A DNA stretch of 64,000 nt from NCBI GenBank assembly GCA_036785705.1, contig JAWUZG010000136.1, positions 1,054,001 to 1,118,000 of the forward strand, in the 5' to 3' direction. The translations under genes were made by a program, and so were the position numbers. The DNA comes from Acanthornis magna (Eukaryota; Chordata; Aves; Passeriformes; Acanthizidae). The notes under the pieces are model-generated. The model ran no database searches and had not been told where the DNA came from. It worked only from the letters and a program-made list of their open reading frames with translations. This document shows, one piece after another, positions 26,325 to 36,455 of the stretch (position 1 is its first letter; every line of letters begins with the position of its first letter).

Positions 26325-27690
26325 AGGCTCCTCTAAGGCCTTTGGCATGGTCCCACAGGAGATCCTTCTGTCCAAACTGGAGAGACCCTAAATGTGAGGT
26401 ATGGACCACTCAGTGGATAAGGAATTGGCTGGATGGACACATCCAGAGAGTTGTGGTCAGTGGCTCCATGCCCAGCTGGGGCCAGGAATGAGGGGTGTCC
26501 CTCAGGGCTCTGCCCTGGGACCAGGGCTCTTTGTCAATGGCACAGACAGTGGGATCGGCCCTTTGGGATCAGGGATCTCTGTCAATGGCACAGACAGTGA
26601 GATCGACCCTTTGGGATCAGGGATCTCTGTCAACGGCACAGACAGTGAGATCGACCCTTTGTGATCAGGGATCTTTGACAATGGCACAGACAGGGGGATT
26701 GACCCTTTGGGATCAGGGCTCTGTCAATGGCACAGACAGTGAGATCGACCCTTTGGGATCAGGGATCTTTGTCAATGGCACAGACAGTGAGATCGACCCT
26801 TTGGGACCAGGGATCTTTGTCAATGGCACAGACAGGGGGATGGACCCTTTGGGATCAGGGCTCTGTCAATGGCACAGACAGTGGGATTGACCCTTTGGGA
26901 TCAGGGATCTTTGACAATGGCACAGACAGGGGGATGGACCCTTTGGGACCAGGGATCTCTGTCAATGGCACAGACAGTGGGATTGACCCTTTGGGACCAG
27001 GGATCTCTGTCAATGGCACAGACAGTGGGATTGAGGGCGCCCTGGGTGAGCTCCCAGGTGTCACGGGACTGAGGGGTGCAGCTGGCACAAGAAAAGAACA
27101 GGGACACCCAGGGGGACCTGGACAAGCTTGGGAAGTGGGCGCAGGAGAACCTCGTAGCCAAGGGCAAGGGGATGCACCTTGATCAGGGCAATCCCAGCTC
27201 TGGGTTCCTCAGCACAGGGAGGTTCTGGCCCTGGTAGAGAGGGTTCAGAGGAGGCCACGGAGATGCTCCAAGGGCTGGAGGTGCTCTGGAGCCAGGCTGG
27301 GAGAGCTGGGGGTGTTCACCTGGAGAAGAGAAGGCTCCAGGGAGAGCTCAGAGCCCCTGGCAGTGCCTAAAGGCTCTGGGAGAGCTGGAGAGGGACTGGG
27401 GACAAGGCATGGAGGGACAGGAGCCAGGGAATGGCTTCCACTGCCAGAGGGCAGGGCTGGATGGGATATTGGGAAGGAATTGTTCCCTGTGAGGGTGGGG
27501 AGGCTCTGACACAGGTGCCCAGAGAAGCTGTGGCTGCCCCTGGATCCCTGGAAGTGTCCAAGGCCAGGTTGGATGGGGCTTGGAGTAACCTGGGACAGTG
27601 GAAGGTGTCCCTGCCCATGGCAGGGGGTGGAACTCGATGATCTTTGAGGTCTCTTCCCACCCATATCATTTTGGAATTCTATGGTTCTAC
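26325..27690 (+). mobile_element. CR1 LINE: end of reverse-transcriptase ORF2 plus 3' UTR, inactivated
   Basis: The longest CR1 copy here. From 26325 the sequence matches the CR1 reverse transcriptase: the [14 protein letters not shown] remnant of the region before the palm, then RNWLDG-type sequence, then an intact GVPQGSALGP motif at about 26493-26522. Next comes the tandem array at 26517-27036, then the DSGIEGAL segment. The FADDTKL box expected about eight codons later is changed: the homologous bases read LPGVTGL, so both catalytic aspartates are lost. After 27040 the C-terminal ORF2 region continues with frameshifts, then the GTGAGGGTGGGG 3' UTR and an ATTCTATGGTTCTAC tail at 27677-27690. 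ORF2 in a complete element is several kb; this copy is 5' truncated and dead. Confidence 0.92.
26517..27036 (+). repeat. 48-bp minisatellite, about 11 units, inside the CR1 reverse transcriptase
   Basis: The motif TCAATGGCACAGACAG or a close variant recurs starting at 26534, 26582, 26630, 26678, 26724, 26772, 26820, 26866, 26914, 26962 and 27010. Spacing is 48 bp except for two 46-bp steps (26678 to 26724, 26820 to 26866), where a TC-type dinucleotide is missing. A 48-bp unit is exactly 16 codons, reading about GISVNGTDSEIDPLGS. Unit 3 has a TGA at 26662-26664, and each 46-bp unit shifts the frame. Units come in recognisable variants (GTGGGATT, GTGAGATCG, GGGGGATGG), so unit order carries the history of duplication. 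Confidence 0.95.
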
Positions 27691-30600
27691 ATTTTTGACA
27701 GGGCAGGATTTTTGACTTTCTTAAATAGGAACTGTAGAAATGAAGTTAGTGGAAAGTTCTGTTTAAAAATCAAGCCTAAACTTGCTGTTCATCACTTACC
27801 TAACAAAATTAAATTGCAGAGGTGCAACAGCTGTAGAGAAACCCAGCTGTGGAATATATGACTTGGACCACTATGAAATAAAATGTTAGACAGAGAGGCT
27901 TCTATAGCTGTAATTAGATTTTAAGCATAAGGAGCTGCAATTGTACAAATCTCTTCCCCTTCCAAATCATAGAAAAACCCTTTGGAGTAAAGGTGATCAT
28001 CTGCATACTTTCAGTCTAAGGAAATGAAAATGAATAAATTACTCGCCCAGAATGACACAAGCCTTTACAATAGGAATCTTATCTCTAATAGCATTGTTAT
28101 TACCATTATAATTGTTACAATAATTTTTCTTTTACAATCTCCTAAGTCTGTTTCTCATATGGGCATTTAATTCAGATCCTCTTTCAATTAAATATCATTC
28201 TTCTTACGTCTAGGCCTCAGTAGATTTGCCTAAAATGTTTTCTTTTATAAGTTCTCACTTTCTGAGCATGTTATTGATCCTTTAAGGTACCGTGGTTATC
28301 TGTCTGGGAGAGGGATTAGGAGTCTGGAGGTGTGATCCTCCTTGGTCTTCTTGTTTGAGATTTGTGAACTTAAGCAAAGCAGGAAAAAGAAAAGAAGCCT
28401 CAATAGTGAAACAGGACATTGGCCCTTGCGTGTCTTCTTTGAGTCACTGAGTTTTGCAAAAGGAATGGACCAGATGTAAGCCTAACTGATTTTATTTTAT
28501 GAATAAGGTTTCAGGTCTTCAGCTGAAAGTCCCTAGAAGTGTTAATTATTTTTATTACAGAATCTCCGTATAAATGATCCCGCTGAACAGTCAAATACTG
28601 CAGCCTTTTATATCTTTTTAATCTGGTTTACTCCGCTAGGATTACAGTTATTTTAAAATATACATGAAAGACAGCAGTTATTAGCAAAAGCCTTAGAGAT
28701 TCCTATTGACAGAGAGGAGCAGAGGGTTAAAGTCAGCTATTTGGAAATGTCTGTCTGCAAAAACACCCAGCAGGCACATCAAGTGCTGGGTGTGTGTACA
28801 AGGGAGCATCGTGTCAGCCATCTGCATTTGTCAGCTAATAAACCCCAGCACAAATATCTGATTTATATGCATAACTCGGGGTTTGGACACACAAAAAATG
28901 GCAAGGGCAAATCCCAGCGAGCAATTGCATTTGCCTCACTTGGAAAATCTGCCTGCGAGCATCAGTCTGTGTGTTTTGAGAAGGAACCCATCTTCCTCCT
29001 TCCTCCGGAGTGATTAATGCTGTAATGGCCAAGTTAGACAGGAAGCACAGGGAAACAGGTGAACGTTTAAAAGGGGGCAAGAGAGAGAGGAGTTCCCATC
29101 GTATGATTAATCAGACAAATGAGTTATTTGGAGAGAACTGTTTGCATGCAGCTGAGTTTTCTAAGATGTAATGAAGTAATTGCATTATGAAAATAATCAG
29201 CTGCTCTGCATTCTGATCATTAGATGCTGATGATATAATTGTGGTATAATGAAAAGCAGTCTGGTGATTATTCCATAGAGAAGTTCTCTGCAGATAATAT
29301 TCAAATTTACTTTATTTTGGCATCTTTTCAAAGAAGCTGCAAGTACAATGTAAACAGCTGGATGGTGAGGTAATGTTATTAGAACTTCTGAAGTATGTCC
29401 CCTTTTTAAACTATAATCTTGAAAAAGTTCTTTGAGTTTATCTGCATAATGCCAACTGAACTTGTTTGTGTTTTATGGCAGCTCATTAAATAACTTTGTT
29501 CTCTATTTCCAGTGGGAAGCAGCAGTTGTTTCGGGGGTTTTTTTTTCCCCTCTGAATAATTAATTACAAACCATCCCAAAGCCATACAGAATCAATTCTC
29601 TTGTATCCTGAATGCTATTTTATCACTTAGTCTCTTCTACTGATACAGTCTGATAAATGTCAACATCATGTGTGACAGGTGACTGACATTTCTGGCCCTT
29701 TGCAGGGTACAGCACCACTCTGATCTTCCTCCATATGTAATTTCCCTACTGTTTGAAAGCCAGAATGCTGGATTTTCCCAAGTTAATCATCGATCTCCAA
29801 ATCAGGCACCTCGGATCTAAATTGGGATGGCCTTCCCCATTTTTTGACCGAAATCAATCCATTCGTCTTTGACGGGACAAAGATTTCTATGAAAGGAGAA
29901 ATCTGCTTTCCCCCTGAACATCTTGCAAGTTGCGAGTAAATTAATCTCCTGGCCGAACAAGAAATCCAAGTTATTTTGCCGTCTTGTTAAAAGTAGTGTA
30001 TTTTTCTGCAATCGCTACAGCATTTGAATGCACCTTGAACAGTAAAATGTAGTTTTATGCTCTGCTGACTATATTGCTTGCAGGGAAATGTCTGGGCTAC
30101 AACATGGGCTAATCTTTGACTGGTAACAAGCTCTTTGTTTTCTACTCACAGTTTCTTCATTATCCTTCCCCAGACAAACATGTAACTGCAGTGTTTGATG
30201 GAGAATAGTGGCGAGGAAGCAGAGTTGAACATTGTGCTACTCAGTAAGACCCATTAGTTTCCCTTTGCTACAAACAAGCATTTCCAACCTCAGAATTTCC
30301 CAGCTGATTTAAATCCCCTCCCTGCCTTTTTATCCATGATACACACGGCTGTGCTTTGAACTTGTTCTTTAATGCAAAGAGAGAAAAAAATGCCAATTCA
30401 GTGTGGTGAGAAGCCAACTAAGTCTAGTAGCAGGAATAGAGGGAGTGGGAAGGGAAATAGTGTTGAACTGGGGATCCTGAGACCTTGACCTCAAATGTTT
30501 TGCCGTAATGAAAATATGATAAATACAAAGTTCTTGAGCTCAGGTCATCTTGAGTTCTTAAAGAATTTTTTTTTTTTTTTTTTTGGTGGTTACAGACTTG

Positions 30601-33327
30601 CACAGCCAAGCCCACACTGTTTGGGAGCTCACTGTGCCTCTGGGTCAGCTTGTGCTTGTTCCACCTTTACTTAGTCCTGGTGTAAAAACGGAGTAATCAA
30701 ATGGTTGTAGCTCTTAACACACAAAATCATCTGCCCCATCTTCTCTCCTTCTCTGGACTTCAAAAAATATGTTCACAACTTCACTACCCCACGCCTGTGA
30801 TGTGCTGAATCAAGTGAGGAGGCTGGAATAAAACGCTCTGTTTCATTTGATAATGTTTTAATAGGGGAACTAAAAGCCCACAACTCTCATTGACTCTAAT
30901 TAGAACAGCACGTAATTGGCAGTGCTGAAAATAAAGCACTAAAAAACCCACAGATGTTTCTTGTTGTCTTAGAAATCTAAAAGAAGGGGGAGAAAAAGGC
31001 ACCACCAGAACTTGAAAGGGATCTGCAAGCTTTTGAAAGGTGCTTAGTTGCCTAATTCTAAATTGGTTTAGTAAAACTTAAGCACTTGCACCTTCAAGCT
31101 GTATATAGATACAAATACATATTTCTCTCTGTGATTACTGAAGACAGTAAGTGCATTTTAGACTTTTAGAGCCAGAATTCCATTTCCTGCTTTAACTATT
31201 AAGTGTCCCTGCCAGCTGGAAAGAGGTGGAAAAAGCCAACAGGACAGAAAAATATTGCTGTGCTCCAGCCTTTGCATCTCAGCCAGCACAGGGAACTTCC
31301 ATAGAGTCCAAGTGCACTAGAGTTGGAGTTGATATATCTCAGTCTATTGGCCTGTGGAGTTGGTTGCTGACTTGCTTTTTCTGACTTCCATGCTGAAAGG
31401 GTCTCCAAACAGCATTGTCACACTAAAGTGCTGTAAAAAGGAGTAACGACCGTGACTCCCTCCTTATTCCATTCCTTTACAGGGAGCTGGATTTTTCGTG
31501 GAACTGCAAGGTAAGTTTCTCAGATGTTGCTTTTTCAGTGCCTTTTATTTTACTGCTGTAATCAAAGAGAAAAATCATTTCTTTGACATGTTATGTGAAT
31601 CCAACAGAGAAATGCCGGAGGGAGACTTTGGGAATTGCTAGCTGTGTATTCTACCGGCAGCAGACAGGAAGGATTGGGATAATTCCTGCAGTTTTGATGG
31701 GTTGCCCTATCTCCAGATATTGCTGAATCAGTAAGACCGTAGAGCTTCCACCTGGAACTCGTAAAATGTTGGGGCCAAAGCAGCATTGCTGTCTAAAATT
31801 TACCACATTGAAGCACGTATTGAATTAACTTCTTTTGTTTCCTTTTTAAATGCTGCCAAGGAGAAAATCACTGGATATACCTCCAAGGTCTTTTCTCATT
31901 ACCACCCTCCAGTGTATCTAGGACACAAATGGAAGCTCTGGATGTGTGGTTCTTGTGAATTAAAAAAAATAACGTTTTGCAACTTTGTACTGGTGTATAA
32001 ATTGATTTATTAAATAGTATAAATTAAGAGATGATTTTATCACTTACCAGGTATTGACATCATTGTTCACTTTCCACTGAACACAGAAATAAATCTGTGA
32101 GCGTCCAAGTGACACAGCAGAAACAAATCACGGACACAAATGCAGTGGGGGAAAAGGTCTGGGAAACATCAGCGCTGCTGATAGTAGACACAGAATATAA
32201 TAAAGACAGGTTATACCTCTGTCAGTAATTACACCTACGAGAAGGGTTCTCAGAGAAATTACAGTAGAACATCTCTGCATTTTATGCATTTTAAGACCAG
32301 ATCTCTGCTAACAGTCCCACTATAAAGCTGTGCTTGGCTATATTATTATTACATGTATTGTTGGGGCAGCACAGCTGACAATATTAAAAATAATACTAAA
32401 AATATTAAAATTAAAACCCTACACATCAGCCAAGCTAATTTCTCCTTCCTCCCAGGTCCCCTGTGATAAGCAAACCACAGGTATAGTTAAAGAAAGAAAT
32501 CCAACCCATTCTTACCCCTAATTCACACAGTTAAAACATTCTGCAGCGCAGGGTGTTGGTAACAGATGGACTGTTACAGTGTGTGCCACAAATACCTAGG
32601 AAGAATTGAATGTATTTTGTATCAATATTGTGATTGGGAAATAAAAATCCTTGTGAAGAATCATTCCTGTGAGTAAGCAGAATAGTCTGGCCGTCTTAAC
32701 TGGTGGAGAACAACGGAATAATCATTCCATATAATGGAATAACTACATCCAACAATTCTATTTTCCAGAGGCAGGCAATTCTGATTTGTAAATAGCACAC
32801 AAGCTAAATTAAGGGAAATATTAATGGTTCAGAGATCAAAACTTGGCAGAAGGAATTTTTAGCACTTGGTGTACTTTTGCAGCCAGTCTAAATAAGGTGT
32901 TGGTGGAAGTTTTGAATGACCTTTAGTTAAGATAGTTTAAAGGAAGCCTTTTTAATTCAGACTAATCTTTCTCCTAATGCATCATACATGTCCTCAGTAT
33001 CTGCCATAATGTTATAATTACCTCTGGTAATTATAACTAACTTCTGTGGAGTGAGAATCCACATCCATAAAGCTTAATGTTTCATACCTCACATTATGCT
33101 CTCCTGGTAAAAGCAGTTTTCTACCACCATTGGATTTTCATTGCATGTCCCACCCATGCTGAATATGGTTTATATTATAACATCTCTGTTATGGCCCATT
33201 TCCTCCCTTCCCCAGTCCTAATTTAAAAGCAACCATTTTTTTCCGGCTTGTAATACACATATTGCTCAGAGCTGAAACATTTGCCTAAGGTCAGACTCTG
33301 CTCTTCACTGACCATCTTCCTTGAGCC
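27691..33327. other. Repeat-poor AT-rich block, possibly regulatory
   Basis: About 5.6 kb with no CR1, LTR or tandem repeat recognised, unlike its flanks. TAAT-core motifs are frequent between 29010 and 29420. A perfect 12-bp inverted repeat with a 3-nt loop lies at 33011-33037. There is a T-run at 30567-30585. Open frames are short and none has a recognisable product. No exon is supported. Confidence 0.45.
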
Positions 33328-33857
33328 CAGAGGGTTGTGACCAGTGGCACAAGTCCAGTTGGAGGTCTGTAGGTTGTGGTGTGGCCCAGGGGTCAGTGCT
33401 GGGTCTGGTCTTGTTCATATTCCTCAGCAGTGTAATATCAAGGGACATATGAAGGGATGAAGGGACAGAGTGTGCCCTGAGCACGTTCGCTGGTGATACA
33501 GAACTGGGAGGAGTGGCCGATCCACCTCAAAGTTGTGGGGCCATTCAGCAGGACCTGGACACATTGGAGAATTGGGTGCAGAGAAACCAAATGAAGCTTA
33601 ACGAAGGCAAATGCAGCGTCCTGCACCTGGGGAATAACCCTGGGCACCAGGAATTCTGCCCTGTGAGGGTGGGGAGGCCCTGGCACAGGTGCCCAGAGAA
33701 GCTGTGGCTGCCCCTGGATCCCTGGCAGTGTCCAAGGCCAGGCTGGACAGGGCTTGGAGCAGCCTGGGATGGTGGAAGGTGTCCCTGTCATGGCAGGGGG
33801 GAACAAGATGATCTTTAAGGTCCCTTCCAAGCCAAACCATTCTAGAATTCTGTGATA
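33328..33857 (+). mobile_element. CR1 LINE composite: ORF2 piece joined to 3' UTR
   Basis: The part up to about 33650 corresponds to the reverse transcriptase: a degraded GVPQGSVLG region near 33385, a TFAGDTELGG version of the FADDTKL box near 33486-33515 (second position of the aspartate pair is G), then the QRDLDTLENWVQRNQMKLNEGKC and VLHLGN-like C-terminal part. At about 33650 it jumps to the 3' UTR block CTGTGAGGGTGGGG and ends with TTCTAGAATTCTGTGAT at 33841-33857. The several hundred bases normally between are missing. This is either an internal deletion or a younger 3'-end copy inserted into an older one. Confidence 0.88.
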
Positions 33858-34002
33858 TTTAAATAAGATAATGCCCTACAAATATCTGGTACTTTTTCAA
33901 TTATTTTACCAGTGGAAAGTTATCAGAAAAGTAATTGATGCTTGATTCCTCTGTTAGGACAAAAAAAAATTTTAAAAGTTCAGAATGTTACCAAAGTTGT
34001 GA

Positions 34003-34692
34003 AATTCAAAAGGCAAATGTAGGGTCCTGCACCCACTGAGGAACAACCCCAGGCAGCTGCACAGGCTGGGGGTGACCTGATGGAGCAGCTCTGGGGAGAA
34101 GAACCTGGGGTCCTGGTGGACAACGAGTTGTCCGTGTCCAGCAGTATGTCCTTGTGCCAATAAGGCCAATGGGATCCTGAGATTTATTAGAGAATTTCCA
34201 GGAGGTTCAGGGAGATGATCCTGCCCCTCTGCCCAGCCCTGGCGAGGCACATCTGGAGTGCTGTGTGCAGTTCTGGAGCTCCTGGAGAGCATCCAGTGGA
34301 AGCTACAACAGTGAAGAGGGGACAGGAGCATGTCCCTTCCCGTGAAAGCCTGAGGGAGCTGCACCTCTTGAGCCACAAGAATGGACAGCTGAGAGGGGAT
34401 CTTCTCAAAGAATATAAAAATCTCAATGGGCGTCAAGAGCAAGGGGCCAGACTCTCTCCTGTGGCGCTCAGGAACAGGACAATGGGCAGTAGGCAAAACT
34501 GAAGCACAGGAACTTGCACCTGAACATGAAGAAAAACATTTTTCCTGTGAGGGTGACAGCGCTGGGCCAGACTGCCTGGAGAGGTTGTGGAGTCCCTTTC
34601 TTTGGAGATATTCAAAACCTGCTTGAGTGGAGTGGTTGGACGAGGTGATCTGCAGAGGCTCTGTCCAAGCCCAGCCATGCTGTGATTCTCTG
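34003..34692 (+). mobile_element. CR1 LINE fragment (older subfamily), ORF2 end and 3' UTR
   Basis: Starts at AAAGGCAAATGTAGGGTCCTG, the same ORF2 point that the preceding copy reaches near 33605, and runs through the ORF2 C-terminal part (34060-34540), where stops and frameshifts are frequent. The 3' UTR has CCTGTGAGGGTGACAG and GGAGAGGTTGTGGAGTC rather than the GGCAGCCACAGCTTCTC type, ending CATGCTGTGATTCTCTGG. The 288-codon minus open frame at 33972-34838 is the antisense of this element. Confidence 0.88.
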
Positions 34693-35715
34693 GAAACTTC
34701 CATTCCCATCAACGGAGCCAGGGTTTGTCTGCAGCTGTTTATTTGGAAAAGCAGGCTAGGTTTGTGCTTGGAGGCTTTGCGATGTCCTTCCAAGAAGCTG
34801 ATAACCTTTCCACAAGTGCCCTCCCTGAAAGGAAACAATCAGCAGAATGAGAATTAAAATGAGTCGAAGCAGAAAATTAATCAACCGGGAGGCATTAATG
34901 GATTAACTCCTTTGCAGGCAGTGTCCCTTCCAGCACCTCTCCACCTTTCCAAGGACAGGGCGAGCACAAGTGTCCCCTAGCCTGGAGATGTGCCTGGCAA
35001 AGCCTGGCTCTGCTGGGCAGGGAATCGTGCCCAGCCTTCTGCACCGCTTGCTGAACAAACGATCATTTAATCTCCAATTAATCAGGTCACTTATGCAAAT
35101 GCTAAACTGACCCCTAACACTTCTTTCTCTGACATCTGCAACAAAGTGCTGAGAAGCCTTAGTTCCTTGGGGCTTTTCTTTTTTTTATTATGTTTTCTGC
35201 ACTAAAATCAAAGGAGGCCAATGGTTACATTACACAATAGAGTATCTGACTCACCCTTACAACTATCTTTAATGTTTTTGCAAACCCCAGGATTGCTAAT
35301 GTTTAAATCAACAAGAAACAAAATTAGTTCCATCACTCTTTTTATCAGGAGCTCAGCAACTAAAAAAGAAAATCATACAGCAAAATTGCTTCCCACTCCT
35401 AAATCCTGTGCTATGCCACAATTTAAATAATTCAAAAATTCCAACAAAGTCTCTCTGTTCCTGAAGGAGGTAATCTATCAGCTTTTTTCATCGTGTTTGC
35501 AGGTTAAATATTCACTAATGGTTTATTAACACATATATTGTGAGTGATCAACTTTGATTAATGTCCAAGTGCAACAAAGTTTCTCATATTTAATAAATAT
35601 TTTCAGTACTCCCTTATTGCTTTATCAACATAAATTACAATAACTGTCTAATAATTGTAAATCAATACAAACCCTGCAGTAAATCATTCTGAAGCACAGA
35701 GCTGTTAAAAAGGGA
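34693..35715. other. Unannotated AT-rich sequence
   Basis: A mildly GC-richer start (34900-35060) grades into AT-rich sequence. Nothing recognisable was seen. Confidence 0.5.
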
Positions 35716-35852
35716 AATCACAGAATCATTTAGGTTGGAAAAGCCCTTTAAGTCCAACAATTTCCCCAGTACTGCCCAGGCCACCAACAAACCATGTCCC
35801 CAAGCGCCACATATGTAACTTTTAAACACCTCCAGGGATGTCTCAGTGATGC
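35716..35852 (-). mobile_element. CR1 LINE 3'-end fragment
   Basis: Begins with the reversed tail AATCACAGAATCATTTAGG and TTGGAAAAGCCCTTTAAG, then ACTGCCCAGGCCACCA and AACACCTCCAGGGATG. This is the subfamily with the GCCAAGGCCACC linker, like the copies at 12.2 and 40.6 kb. Sense is minus; strongly truncated and fairly diverged. Confidence 0.87.
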
Positions 35853-36061
35853 CATGATCTTCCTTTTCCTTTCCAATAACAATCTAATGCCGATCTGAAC
35901 TTTTCTTTCATTGCTTTTTTATACTTTTTTTGCTGGTTTTTACTTTTTTTCCCCGAACCCTCAGCAGCTGGGACAGTATATTGGTTAAATCACCTAATTT
36001 GAGCACAATTTTTTTTACCTTGTCTAAATTCACTGAGATTAGGACGGTGGAGAAAAATAGA

Positions 36062-36078
36062 ATTTTTTTTTTTTTTTT
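36062..36078. repeat. Poly(T) run
   Basis: A T homopolymer of about 17 bp with no element recognised beside it. Confidence 0.85.
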
Positions 36079-36289
36079 GCTATAGGCTGAAGATGCCCAG
36101 AGTGATTCTTGAGGTCTTGTGGTTAATTTTACCTTGCCTCTGGCTAGCCCTTGATTTCTCTTCTATTTAGTTATTTTATTGAACCTTGTGTATACACTGA
36201 AACCAACACACCTTTGTGCACATACCTCGAAGAGACTGAACTACAGAGCCTTGGTTTCAGCACAGAGTGGCCTTAGGAAGAGACTTCTT

Positions 36290-36455
36290 GGAATCATGGA
36301 ATGGTTTGGTTTGGAAGGGACCTTAAAGCCCATCCAGTGCCACCCCTGCCGTGGGCAGGGACACCTTCCACTGTCCCAGGTTGCTCCAAGCCCTGTCCAG
36401 TCTGGCTTTGGACATTCCAGGGATCCAGGGGCAGCCACAGCTTCTCTGGGCAGCC
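36290..36455 (-). mobile_element. CR1 LINE 3'-end fragment
   Basis: The reversed tail GGAATCATGGAATGGTTTGG is followed by GGAAGGGACCTTAAAGCCC, CAGGTTGCTCCAAGCCC and GGCAGCCACAGCTTCTCTGG, then the match stops at 36455. It is well preserved, hence among the younger copies. Sense is minus. Confidence 0.94.

Noticed and set aside
26517..27036. CRISPR-like array
   Set aside because: Units are directly adjoining with no unique spacers, and the context is a vertebrate retrotransposon.
26401..27182. Open frames with a repeated NGTDSEIDPLG peptide as a possible repeat protein
   Set aside because: The repeat is derived from CR1 reverse transcriptase, contains a stop in unit 3 and two 2-bp deletions, and lies inside a dead element.
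33972..34838. 288-codon minus-strand open frame
   Set aside because: It is the antisense reading of the CR1 element at 34003-34692.
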